From contig NZ_CP168151.1 of NCBI RefSeq assembly GCF_026913205.2, positions 186,001-250,000 on the forward strand: 64,000 bases of DNA, written 5' to 3'. Numbering within the stretch: the first letter of the stretch is position 1; every line of letters starts with the position of its first letter. A program made the translations under genes and the position numbers. Below are positions 25,962 through 34,042 of the stretch, one piece after another. Below the pieces are notes generated by a model. It was not told the origin of the DNA and did no database searches. It saw nothing but the letters and a program-made list of their open reading frames with translations. This DNA comes from Lentilactobacillus sp. SPB1-3. Lineage in GTDB: Bacteria; Bacillota; Bacilli; Lactobacillales; Lactobacillaceae.

Positions 25962-25980
25962 TCGAACCTCCTTCAAATGT

Positions 25981-27162
25981 CTAGTACATTGCTAGTGGCT
26001 TTGCTTTGATTGCTCTAATAAGTAATAGGACGATGACTAAGCTTATCAAAGCGTAGACTGCACCACTTAGACTGATATTGCTAACGCCAACCTTAGCAAC
26101 CATGATTGAGGCGGTGGCGGACCCTAATGAAATTCCAAAGTTGAAGAAAATGGAGTTTAGGGATGATGCCAAAACTAGGGACTGTGGATATTCAGATTCT
26201 GCAAGATTCAAGAAGTGAATTTGAATTGGAGCATTTAATATCGTTACGATTAAAGTTAAGGCCAAAATTACTATTAAAGCAAGGTACTTGAATGGTATAA
26301 GTAACGGTAATGCAATTAATAAGATGATGTCACAAATATAGAAGATAGGCATTTTATTCAGACTATTAGGTAATTCTGCAAGTTTACCAGACATCCGGTT
26401 GCTGATAATACTGAAAATTCCGATGATAAACAGTAACCAATTTAGACTGCCAAGACTGAAGTGCATGCTAGTCGTTAGTAGTGGTCGAATGTAAGTATAG
26501 TAAGAATACATAGTAGCTGCGGTGAACAGAACTAAGCCGATACCGTAATAGATTCGTGGATCTAGTAGTAATGTTAACTGGCTTTTAATAGTGCTGGTAG
26601 TTTGACTAACGTTTTTCGGTAACAGAATTCCTAATGGGATGATGGTCAAAATGCTGACGATTGAAATCATCCAGAACGCATATCGCCAGCCAATACTGGT
26701 ACTAATAGCTACACCGATCGGAACTCCGAACACTGAAGCAATACTGAATCCAGCAAAGATCCATGATACTAAGGCAGCACGTTTGTCTTGTGGTGCGATT
26801 TGGCTGGCAAATGCCATGATCAGAGAAATAATTGAGCCAGCAGTGAGGGCAGTTAGTACTCGAGAAATCAGCATAAACCAAAAGCTGGTTGCCAATGCAC
26901 TTAGTGAGTTACCAATTAAAAAGATAACCATTAATGTCATTAGCGTATTATAGCGACGATACTTACTAGTTAAAATAGTAATGAATGGGGTGCTGATGGC
27001 ATAAACTGTCGCAAAGATGGTCACTAAGTAACCGACTAATGAGATAGGGACACCAAAGGTTTTTGATAGGTCGGATAGCACACCAACCACCATGAACTCG
27101 TTACATCCAAGCATAAATGCTACTAGAACGAAAACGAGTGATTGTAGTCTGAATTTGTTCAA
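25981..27162 (-). CDS. MFS efflux permease (AraJ-like)
   Basis: A 393-residue, 12-helix transporter of the DHA1/AraJ-YdhP type: QSLVFVLVAFMLGCNEFMVV at the N-terminus, then RYNTLMTLMVIFLIGNSLSA, and GFSIASVFGVPIGVAISTSI as motif C. It starts at a TTG seven bases after AAGGA. It is first in the operon with apbE and the PAS gene. What it transports is unknown; a flavin or redox-related metabolite is only a guess from context. Confidence 0.85.
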   Translation of the reverse strand: MNKFRLQSLVFVLVAFMLGCNEFMVVGVLSDLSKTFGVPISLVGYLVTIFATVYAISTPFITILTSKYRRYNTLMTLMVIFLIGNSLSALATSFWFMLISRVLTALTAGSIISLIMAFASQIAPQDKRAALVSWIFAGFSIASVFGVPIGVAISTSIGWRYAFWMISIVSILTIIPLGILLPKNVSQTTSTIKSQLTLLLDPRIYYGIGLVLFTAATMYSYYTYIRPLLTTSMHFSLGSLNWLLFIIGIFSIISNRMSGKLAELPNSLNKMPIFYICDIILLIALPLLIPFKYLALIVILALTLIVTILNAPIQIHFLNLAESEYPQSLVLASSLNSIFFNFGISLGSATASIMVAKVGVSNISLSGAVYALISLVIVLLLIRAIKAKPLAMY

Positions 27163-27249
27163 GACGGATTCCTTCTTTCAAAATTATTGTTAAGTTAAGA
27201 GTACAGTATTTTAGGACAATTCAGAAGGCTTTACTAAATAGAATCATAA

Positions 27250-27282
27250 ATGGGTACCCCTAAGATTATTAGGGGTACCCAT
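27250..27282. repeat. Perfect 14-bp palindrome
   Basis: ATGGGTACCCCTAA pairs exactly with TTAGGGGTACCCAT around five bases. It lacks a T-run on either strand, lies after the xylose permease gene and before the MFS-apbE-PAS operon, and could be an operator or an imperfect terminator. Confidence 0.6.
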
Positions 27283-27331
27283 GGCTTGTTAAATGTTAAC
27301 TTAAAATAATACGTAATGTGTTATAAATTTT

Positions 27332-28696
27332 TTAGCTTTCGCGGCTTCTTAGTTCTTCTTCAATGTCTTCCAAAGAACGGTTTCTAGTTTCAAATACTTT
27401 ACTGTGAACGAACCAGATAGATGCGAAACAAAGAACACCATAACCGATGAATAAACTACCAGTACCGAAGAAATCAAGTAATGGTGGGAAAGTTAACGAA
27501 ACAATCATGTTAGCTGTCCAGTTGATAACACTTGAGAAAGAGTTACCTAATCCACGGATATTCAATGGGAAAACTTCACCAATCATAACCCACATAACAG
27601 GGCCCCAGGTTGCAGAGAAGAATGCAATGTAAATGGTTAATGCGATTACACAGATAATTGCTGCTAAATGACTTTGACCAGAGAATTTCATTGCAAAACT
27701 CATAATAAATAATGAAATACCCATTCCAATGGCACCGCCGATAAGCATCTTTCTACGATCGATTTTATCCATGATCATAACGGCAATGGCAGTAACGATA
27801 ACATTAAAAATACCAATTCCGATATGAGCAATCAAAGCAGCTGAAACACCGAAACCAACATCAGTAAAAATTGTTGGTGCGTAGTATAAAACAGTGTTAC
27901 ATCCCATAACTTGTTGGAAAATTGCTAAACCAACACCAATAACTAATGCTGGGCGAACTAACTTACCGAATAACTCTGACCAACCACCACTCTTGATGGC
28001 AGCTTGCTCTTTAATATCGCTTAGTTCTTTATTAACAACTGTTTCGTCATGCTTATTCATGATACTTAAAATCTGTTTAGCTTCTTCGACCTTCTGTTCC
28101 TTAACTAAGAAACGCGGACTTTCAGGCAAGAATAAGGCTCCGAAGAATAATAGGGCAGCAGGAATAGCAGCGAAACCTAACATCCAACGCCATCCAGTGT
28201 AAAATCCTGAAAGACCATAGTTAGTTACATAAGCAAGGAAGATTCCAGTCATGACCATTAATTGGAATAAACTAGACATAGCTCCACGCTTATCAGCTGG
28301 TGATAATTCAGCAAGGTAAGTTGGGATTAACGCTGAAGCGGCACCAACGGCCATACCTAAAATAATTCTGGAAATAATGAGTGTCCAGAATTCAGGAGAA
28401 AAAGCTGATCCTAATGCACCAATAAAGAAGATGACACCTGATAGTAATACTAATTTTCGACGACCATATTTATCAGACATTGGTCCAATAATTGCAGAAC
28501 CTAAAATTGCACCTAATAGAACGGCGCTAACGACCCATCCTTGTTGCCAAGAATCTAGATGTAATTGCTTTTCAATAAATAAAATAGCTCCAGAAATAAC
28601 ACCAGTGTCATATCCGAACAGTAAACCACCAAGAGCTCCGAAAAAATAAACGAAGCCGGCCGAAATATGATGAACTTTAACATTATTTTGTTGCAT
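27332..28696 (-). CDS. xylT: D-xylose:proton symporter (sugar porter MFS)
   Basis: A 454-residue sugar porter of the XylE/AraE/GLUT family. Motifs: FGYDTGVISGA, DKYGRRK, ESPRFLV, FQQVMGCNTVLYYAP, and GPVMWVMIGEVFP with PLNIRG. Placed in the xylose regulon, it most likely imports D-xylose. The ATG at 28694-28696 lies eight bases after GGGG; a GTG three codons upstream is within that site. Its promoter has a cre site over the -35 box and a XylR-like palindrome downstream. Confidence 0.85.
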   Translation of the reverse strand: MQQNNVKVHHISAGFVYFFGALGGLLFGYDTGVISGAILFIEKQLHLDSWQQGWVVSAVLLGAILGSAIIGPMSDKYGRRKLVLLSGVIFFIGALGSAFSPEFWTLIISRIILGMAVGAASALIPTYLAELSPADKRGAMSSLFQLMVMTGIFLAYVTNYGLSGFYTGWRWMLGFAAIPAALLFFGALFLPESPRFLVKEQKVEEAKQILSIMNKHDETVVNKELSDIKEQAAIKSGGWSELFGKLVRPALVIGVGLAIFQQVMGCNTVLYYAPTIFTDVGFGVSAALIAHIGIGIFNVIVTAIAVMIMDKIDRRKMLIGGAIGMGISLFIMSFAMKFSGQSHLAAIICVIALTIYIAFFSATWGPVMWVMIGEVFPLNIRGLGNSFSSVINWTANMIVSLTFPPLLDFFGTGSLFIGYGVLCFASIWFVHSKVFETRNRSLEDIEEELRSRES

Positions 28697-28728
28697 GATA
28701 AGCACCCCAATCGTATTTTATTTGTAAG

Positions 28729-28749
28729 TTAGTTGGTTTAGTAAACTTA
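28729..28749. promoter_or_regulatory. ROK/XylR-type operator upstream of xylT
   Basis: TTAGTTGGTT and AGTAAACTTA flank one central base, an imperfect 21-bp palindrome downstream of the promoter. It belongs to the 21-bp spacing class seen at 31186 and 31362. Confidence 0.55.
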
Positions 28750-28759
28750 TCAACATGTA

Positions 28760-28796
28760 TACTATCATTTGTGTTTTACGTTTGCAAGCGCTTTCT
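28760..28796 (-). promoter_or_regulatory. Promoter with overlapping cre, xylT
   Basis: On the minus strand AGAAAGCGCTTGCA (28783-28796) is a near-consensus cre. It overlaps the -35 TTGCAA, with TAGTAT 17 bp downstream as -10. Confidence 0.6.
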
Positions 28797-28829
28797 AAAC
28801 TAAAAAGTTCGAACTTTTTTATCCACAAA

Positions 28830-28876
28830 ATAAAAACCACGTTAAATGCATACAATTAGCACTTAGCGTGGTCTTT
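28830..28876 (-). terminator. Terminator of the alpha-xylosidase gene
   Basis: On the minus strand GACCACG...CGTGGT closes a hairpin (AGTGC/GCATT pairs inside), followed by TTTTTATTTT. A separate short palindrome AAAAAGTTC/GAACTTTTT sits at 28802-28819. Confidence 0.75.
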
Positions 28877-28879
28877 TAC

Positions 28880-31162
28880 TTAAAGATCGATAGTTGTTTC
28901 TGAAGAATCAGCAGTTACAGTTTTAACTTTACCGTCATGGTGGACAATAATGTTTGAGTTGCCACTAATTCCATTTGTTTTGACAGTTAGTTGATCGTTT
29001 TTCCGAGTTACTGATACTGAGCCGACTGAATCGCCTTTTTGATTGACAACTCTAGTAGTTACAGAAGCACCTTCTAAAATTTCGTAACAGTTAATATCTG
29101 GACTGTCTGAGTAATCGTACTCAGCATGAACAGCACCTGGTTTTCTTAGAATGATGCTATTTTCTGGTGCTAGAACGGGGAGGTTCAAGTTATCATATTG
29201 TTCGTTTAACCATTCTCCACCTTTAGAAATCGAGTAGCTTTGCTCATTCAGGATATTGGTCCATTTTCCTTCAGGTAAGTAATATTTAACGTTACCCTCA
29301 TCATTGAAGATAGGTGCAACTAATAATTTACTACCCAGCATATACTCATGTTCTAGGTAATAAGTATTGCGATCATTTGTGTACTCTAAGAACAAAGGTC
29401 TCATCAATGGAGTACCGGTTTCATGGGTATTTACAGCTTCATCAAACAGATAAGGCATTAATGACAATTTTAAATCAACGAATTTCTTTGTATTGGCAAC
29501 GGCTTCTTCATCAAACAACCATGGAACCTTGTATTGAACACTACCGTGGTATCTAGAATGAGATGAGAGAAGGCCAAATTGAGACCAACGCTTGTATAAC
29601 GATGGAGAAGCTTGTTCTTCAAATCCACTAATATCGTGACTCCAGAATCCGAAACCAGACAATAGGAATGATAAACCACCTCTAAGTGAATCAGCCATTG
29701 ATTTGAAACGAGAAAGGTTATCGCCACCCCAGTGAACTGGGAATTTTTGTGATCCAACAGTTGCAGAACGAGCGAAGACAACGGCTTGGTCTTCTCCTTT
29801 TTCTTGTTTAACTAAATCATAAACTGCTTCATTGTACTGATAAGTGTAGTAATTATGCTCACGATTTGGATTTGAACCATCATAAAATACTGCATCTTCA
29901 ACAGGAATTCGTTCACCAAAATCAGTTTTGAAACAGTCGACACCCATATCCAACAGAGCTTTTAACTTGCTTGTGTACCAAGCGACAGCTTCGGGATTGG
30001 TGAAGTCCACAAATCCATTTCCGGCTTGCCAGAGGTCCCATTGCCAAACATTTCCATCCTTGCGTTTGATAAAGTAACCATTCTTTTTACCTTCTTCGAA
30101 TAATGGAGATTTTTGGGCAATATATGGATTGATCCAAACACAAACTTTAATTCCGCGATCATGAATTCGTTTGATTAATCCTTCAGGATCAGGGAATTGT
30201 TCAGTGTCCCATAGTAGGTTGCACCATTCAAAGCCTTTTTGCCAGAAACAATCAAAGTGAAAAACATCTAGAGGAATTTTACGGTCTTTCATACCGTCGA
30301 TAAATTTCATAACCGTTTCTTCGCGGTAATCTGTGGTAAATGAGGTCGAAAGCCATAGGCCAAATGACCATGCAGGCGGAAGAGCAACTTGACCTGTAAG
30401 ACGAGTATATTTATTTAAAACTTCCTTAGGGGTTGGTCCATCAATGACGAAGTACTGTAATGATTCACCTTCGACACTAAATTGAGTTCTGTCTACGTTT
30501 TCAGAAGCGATTTCAAATGATACTTTTTCAGGTTGGTTAACAAACACACCATATCCATTACTGCTGAGGTAGAATGGAATGTTTTTATATGCTTGTTCAC
30601 TACCAGTACCACCATCACGATTCCAAATATCAACAGATTGGCCATTCTTCACAAATGAAGTGAAACGTTCTCCAAGACCGTAAATCAGTTCATCAATATC
30701 CATTGATAGTTGTTCTCTCATATAATGTTTGTTAGTGTTTTTATCTAAAATTACACCTTGGGCTTTGTCCATTGATTTTGTGATCACTTTATCGTCATGA
30801 AGAAAATCAATTTCAAAATCTGATTTGTAAGGCATTTTCGCTGTTAATGAACCAGATTTGAATGAAAGTTCATCCTCACTGGTGTTGATAGTAACATTAG
30901 GATGTTCGTCAGCGAGTTCAAATGATGGACCAACTTGATTTTGATCAAAATGAATCAACTGAACACCAATAACTCCTTCAATAGGTGATGTTAACTTAAT
31001 TGTTGTCATTCCTAAGTTTAATTCATCACCGCGATCGGCGATTTGTTTAAATGGCGCATACAAAGTTAATTCATTGTCACTTTTGTTGAAATCAAAAATT
31101 TCTCTTGGAGATTGAATCTCGTATTGTGGGCGAGTTAACCAATAACCGTCTGTAAATTTCAT
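28880..31162 (-). CDS. xylQ: Alpha-xylosidase, GH31
   Basis: A 760-residue cytoplasmic glycosidase removing alpha-xylosyl residues, e.g. from isoprimeverose. The GH31 nucleophile Asp lies in DCFKTDFGERIP and the acid/base Asp in HWGGDN, both in the YicI (alpha-xylosidase) form rather than alpha-glucosidase. LDVFHFDCFWQKGFEW is the typical subsite segment. No signal peptide. It is divergent from the GPH transporter at 31414, with cre and a palindromic operator between. The name follows the xylQ of xylose-using lactobacilli by function and context. Confidence 0.9.
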   Translation of the reverse strand: MKFTDGYWLTRPQYEIQSPREIFDFNKSDNELTLYAPFKQIADRGDELNLGMTTIKLTSPIEGVIGVQLIHFDQNQVGPSFELADEHPNVTINTSEDELSFKSGSLTAKMPYKSDFEIDFLHDDKVITKSMDKAQGVILDKNTNKHYMREQLSMDIDELIYGLGERFTSFVKNGQSVDIWNRDGGTGSEQAYKNIPFYLSSNGYGVFVNQPEKVSFEIASENVDRTQFSVEGESLQYFVIDGPTPKEVLNKYTRLTGQVALPPAWSFGLWLSTSFTTDYREETVMKFIDGMKDRKIPLDVFHFDCFWQKGFEWCNLLWDTEQFPDPEGLIKRIHDRGIKVCVWINPYIAQKSPLFEEGKKNGYFIKRKDGNVWQWDLWQAGNGFVDFTNPEAVAWYTSKLKALLDMGVDCFKTDFGERIPVEDAVFYDGSNPNREHNYYTYQYNEAVYDLVKQEKGEDQAVVFARSATVGSQKFPVHWGGDNLSRFKSMADSLRGGLSFLLSGFGFWSHDISGFEEQASPSLYKRWSQFGLLSSHSRYHGSVQYKVPWLFDEEAVANTKKFVDLKLSLMPYLFDEAVNTHETGTPLMRPLFLEYTNDRNTYYLEHEYMLGSKLLVAPIFNDEGNVKYYLPEGKWTNILNEQSYSISKGGEWLNEQYDNLNLPVLAPENSIILRKPGAVHAEYDYSDSPDINCYEILEGASVTTRVVNQKGDSVGSVSVTRKNDQLTVKTNGISGNSNIIVHHDGKVKTVTADSSETTIDL

Positions 31163-31185
31163 AATCTGTCACCTCAAAAGTTGTA

Positions 31186-31206
31186 TTAGAAAGTTGAACT
31201 TACTAA
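31186..31206. promoter_or_regulatory. ROK/XylR-type operator, alpha-xylosidase
   Basis: TTAGAAAGTT and AACTTACTAA flank one central G: a nearly perfect 21-bp palindrome between the promoter and the gene start. Confidence 0.7.
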
Positions 31207-31217
31207 ATGCTGACCAA

Positions 31218-31254
31218 AGTGTAAAACGTCACGCGATAAATGTCAACGCTTACA
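31218..31254 (-). promoter_or_regulatory. Promoter with overlapping cre, alpha-xylosidase
   Basis: Minus-strand TGTAAGCGTTGACA (31241-31254) fits the cre consensus fully. Its TTGACA is the -35 box, with TACACT 17 bp downstream. Confidence 0.75.
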
Positions 31255-31328
31255 TTTTAGAATAAATATTTATATACCTGTAATCACCGGCAATGCTGGG
31301 TTTGCTGATAAAACAAAAAATCAATGCG

Positions 31329-31357
31329 TTGACTTAATAATTCTGGTTAAATATAAT
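31329..31357 (+). promoter_or_regulatory. Promoter of the GPH-ROK-GH3 operon
   Basis: TTGACT (31329-31334), 17 bp, TATAAT (31352-31357). Confidence 0.75.
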
Positions 31358-31361
31358 CTGT

Positions 31362-31382
31362 TTTGAAAGTTGAGTTTACTAA
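31362..31382. promoter_or_regulatory. ROK/XylR-type operator, GPH operon
   Basis: TTTGAAAGTT and AGTTTACTAA flank one G, aligning with the 31186 site. It starts five bases after the -10 box, where a repressor would block transcription. Confidence 0.6.
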
Positions 31383-31413
31383 TATGCTAAATCTAATTAA
31401 AGAGGTGCGTATT

Positions 31414-32838
31414 ATGAGTCAAAATGTTAATGCTAGTAGCGGTCAACAACCTGAAAACAAACCAGTTGAACCACATGCAAAGAATATGGTGCCGTGGGGA
31501 GAAAGATTTTCATATGGTTTAAGTGATTTTGCATGTAACTTATCCTTCCAAATGGTTGGAACATATTTAATGATTTTTTATACTGATACTTTCGGAATTA
31601 GCGCTGCAGCCGTTGGAACATTATTTTTAGTCGCCAGAATCGTTGACGCATTTGATGGTCCTTTCTGGGGAATTATGATTGATCATACCCATACCAAATG
31701 GGGAAAGAGTCGGCCATATTGGTTATGGTTCACAATTCCATTTGCTGTTTTTTGTGTGCTAGTTTTTACTACTCCAAATCTCAGTTTACCTGGTAAATTG
31801 GCGTGGGCCTATGTGACTTATCTAGGAGTTGATATTTTATATTCTGCTGTAAACATTCCAATTACATCTATTTTGCCATCATTAACTAGTAGCCCTCAAG
31901 AACGGGTCACATTGTCAACTATTCGTCAATTTATGGGAACAGCTGGAGCTGCAATCGTTACTGGAATTACATTGACAATGGTTGCTTACTTTGGTGGCGG
32001 ATCAACTACAAGTGCTCGAGGATGGTTTATTTGGGCATTGATAGTCGGCGTTATCGTAGTAGGCATCTTTGCAATTGTATTTAAGAATACTAAGGAAAGA
32101 GTCCAGACAAAGAGCTCACGCGAATCTATTCCAATTAAGCAATCATTGAAAGCTTTAAAGAATAACTGGCCGTGGGCAATTATTATTTTCATCAACTTTA
32201 TTTATTGGATGGGAATGCAAACTAGATCTCAAGTAACTGTATATTTCTTTAAGTACAATATGAACAATGCTGGATTAGCTTCATTCGTATTAAGTTTGCA
32301 ATTTGTTTCATTGTTAGCAGTTGTTTTGACCCCACTAACATCGAGATTGATTGGTAAAAGGAATACAATGTTAGTAGGAATGATCATGGCAGTAGCCGGT
32401 CAGCTATTATTAAGTGTTGGTGCAACTCATTTAAGTGTATCTATCATCATTGTAGCTACAATTATCGGTTATCTAGGTACTGGATATGTTTCAGGTTTGA
32501 TCGCCGTTATGTTAGCTGACGCGGTTGATTATGGAGAATGGAAAAACGGTGTTCGTGCTGAAGGTATCGTTACTTCATTCTCAAGCTTCAGTGCTAAATT
32601 AGGAATGGGTATTGGTGGTGTGATTACTGGATGGATTCTATCTATGACAGGTTATGCTGCAAACCAAGCTCAAAATGCTGGTGCATTGCACGGTATTGAA
32701 CTTAACTATATCTGGGTACCATTAATTGGATTTGCTCTTTCAGGAATTGCACTGATGTTCTATCATGTTGATGGAATAGAAAAGAAGATGCAGTCCGATT
32801 TGGCTATTAAGCATGCCAAGGAGAATGCCGAACAATAA
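31414..32838 (+). CDS. GPH-family glycoside symporter
   Basis: A 474-residue, 12-helix glycoside:cation symporter of the GPH (LacS/XylP/MelB) family, without a C-terminal IIA domain. GLSDFACNLSFQMVGTYLM and DTFGISAAAVGTLFLVARIV match the N-terminal family pattern, with KWGKSRPYWLW in the loop. It probably imports a xyloside such as isoprimeverose. The start is the ATG at 31414 after AAAGAGG; a TTG-started longer frame includes the operator and is rejected. It leads an operon with a ROK regulator and GH3 glycosidase. Confidence 0.88.
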   Translation: MSQNVNASSGQQPENKPVEPHAKNMVPWGERFSYGLSDFACNLSFQMVGTYLMIFYTDTFGISAAAVGTLFLVARIVDAFDGPFWGIMIDHTHTKWGKSRPYWLWFTIPFAVFCVLVFTTPNLSLPGKLAWAYVTYLGVDILYSAVNIPITSILPSLTSSPQERVTLSTIRQFMGTAGAAIVTGITLTMVAYFGGGSTTSARGWFIWALIVGVIVVGIFAIVFKNTKERVQTKSSRESIPIKQSLKALKNNWPWAIIIFINFIYWMGMQTRSQVTVYFFKYNMNNAGLASFVLSLQFVSLLAVVLTPLTSRLIGKRNTMLVGMIMAVAGQLLLSVGATHLSVSIIIVATIIGYLGTGYVSGLIAVMLADAVDYGEWKNGVRAEGIVTSFSSFSAKLGMGIGGVITGWILSMTGYAANQAQNAGALHGIELNYIWVPLIGFALSGIALMFYHVDGIEKKMQSDLAIKHAKENAEQ

Positions 32839-32862
32839 AGAAGAAAAGTGAGAATTTGAAAA

Positions 32863-34020
32863 TTGATTATCAATAAAGATGTTATGCGCAGCCGAAATGA
32901 ACAGTCGGTGCTTCAAACAATTATAAATAATGGGCCGATTTCCAGAAATGAAATTTCTAAGTTGTTAGGTCTTAATAAAATGTCTGTTTCTGAAATTGTT
33001 GGAGCATTTATTGATAAGAAAATTGTTACTAGTTTGGGAGAGGACCAAACAACTTCTACTAGCGGTCGTAAGCCGGAAATCGTTGCGTTTAATTCTTCAT
33101 ATGGATATGTAATTAACTTTAGTATTTCAGGCAATAGTTTAGAGATGTTAGTTACTAAGCTGGATGGTAGAACGCTAGAACATAGTCTTCAAAAAATAAC
33201 CGGGTTTTCTATCTCAGACATTGTTGAACTGATGAAAAATCAAATAGATCAATTACCAAAGTTAAACACTGAGAATGGTTTACTAGCAATTTCAATTGCA
33301 ATTTTTGGTGTGGTATACAACGAAAAAATAATTTCATCACCGTTTATTAATTTTGAAGGATTTGATATTGCAGGATACTTTAAAAATGAGTATGATGTTC
33401 CGGTTATTTTGGAAAATGAAGCCAATCTATCCGCGATTTTTGAGCAGGATTTTAGTAAGCAAGAGTTACAAAATATTATTTCCATCAGTATTCATGAGGG
33501 TATTGGTGCTGGAATCATTTTGAATACTCAGCTATACACTGGTAATTATGGTCAGGCTGGAGAAATTGGCCGAATAATCGTTAGAAATTCGGACAAGAAT
33601 GATTCTAATTTATCTTCTTTACCAACGTTTGATCAGGAATGGTCTCACGATGCCATTATTTCTAAGGCACAGCAATTAAAGAATGATTTCAATTATGATT
33701 TAGATGACCTAGTTACTGATTTTAATAATCATGATTCACAAATTTCTAAATTAATTGATGATTTTTGTTATCAATTAACGATTGTCACGATTGATTTAAT
33801 TGCCTCTTTTGATCCACAAATGATATTTTTTAATTCTCAACTAGTTGAAAGAATTCCAGAAATTTTAAAAATTGTGCAAATGAAGTTGTCATTTGTTCCA
33901 TTGGTTCCACCGCTGGTTATGTCAAAAAATGTTAGTTTAGCTACTCTTTTAGGTGGAGCCTCAATGGCAATTCATCGAGCATTGGATATGGAAAAAGTCA
34001 GATTGATTTTTCATCATTAA
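32863..34020 (+). CDS. ROK-family regulator (XylR-like), paralogue 1
   Basis: A 385-residue protein: N-terminal winged helix-turn-helix (ISRNEISKLLGLNKMSVSEI, residues 25-44) and a ROK sugar-binding domain (ILENEANLSAIFE, GIGAGIILNTQLYTG, GEIGRIIV). The ROK zinc-site cysteines are absent, as in XylR repressors. It starts at a TTG ten bases after AGTGAG, giving MIINKDVMRSRNE, the usual N-terminus. It likely represses the 21-bp operators at 31186 and 31362. It is about 35-40% like the 36458 protein by eye. Confidence 0.85.
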   Translation: MIINKDVMRSRNEQSVLQTIINNGPISRNEISKLLGLNKMSVSEIVGAFIDKKIVTSLGEDQTTSTSGRKPEIVAFNSSYGYVINFSISGNSLEMLVTKLDGRTLEHSLQKITGFSISDIVELMKNQIDQLPKLNTENGLLAISIAIFGVVYNEKIISSPFINFEGFDIAGYFKNEYDVPVILENEANLSAIFEQDFSKQELQNIISISIHEGIGAGIILNTQLYTGNYGQAGEIGRIIVRNSDKNDSNLSSLPTFDQEWSHDAIISKAQQLKNDFNYDLDDLVTDFNNHDSQISKLIDDFCYQLTIVTIDLIASFDPQMIFFNSQLVERIPEILKIVQMKLSFVPLVPPLVMSKNVSLATLLGGASMAIHRALDMEKVRLIFHH

Positions 34021-34042
34021 TGTTTGAAGTGAGGAGCTTTGT

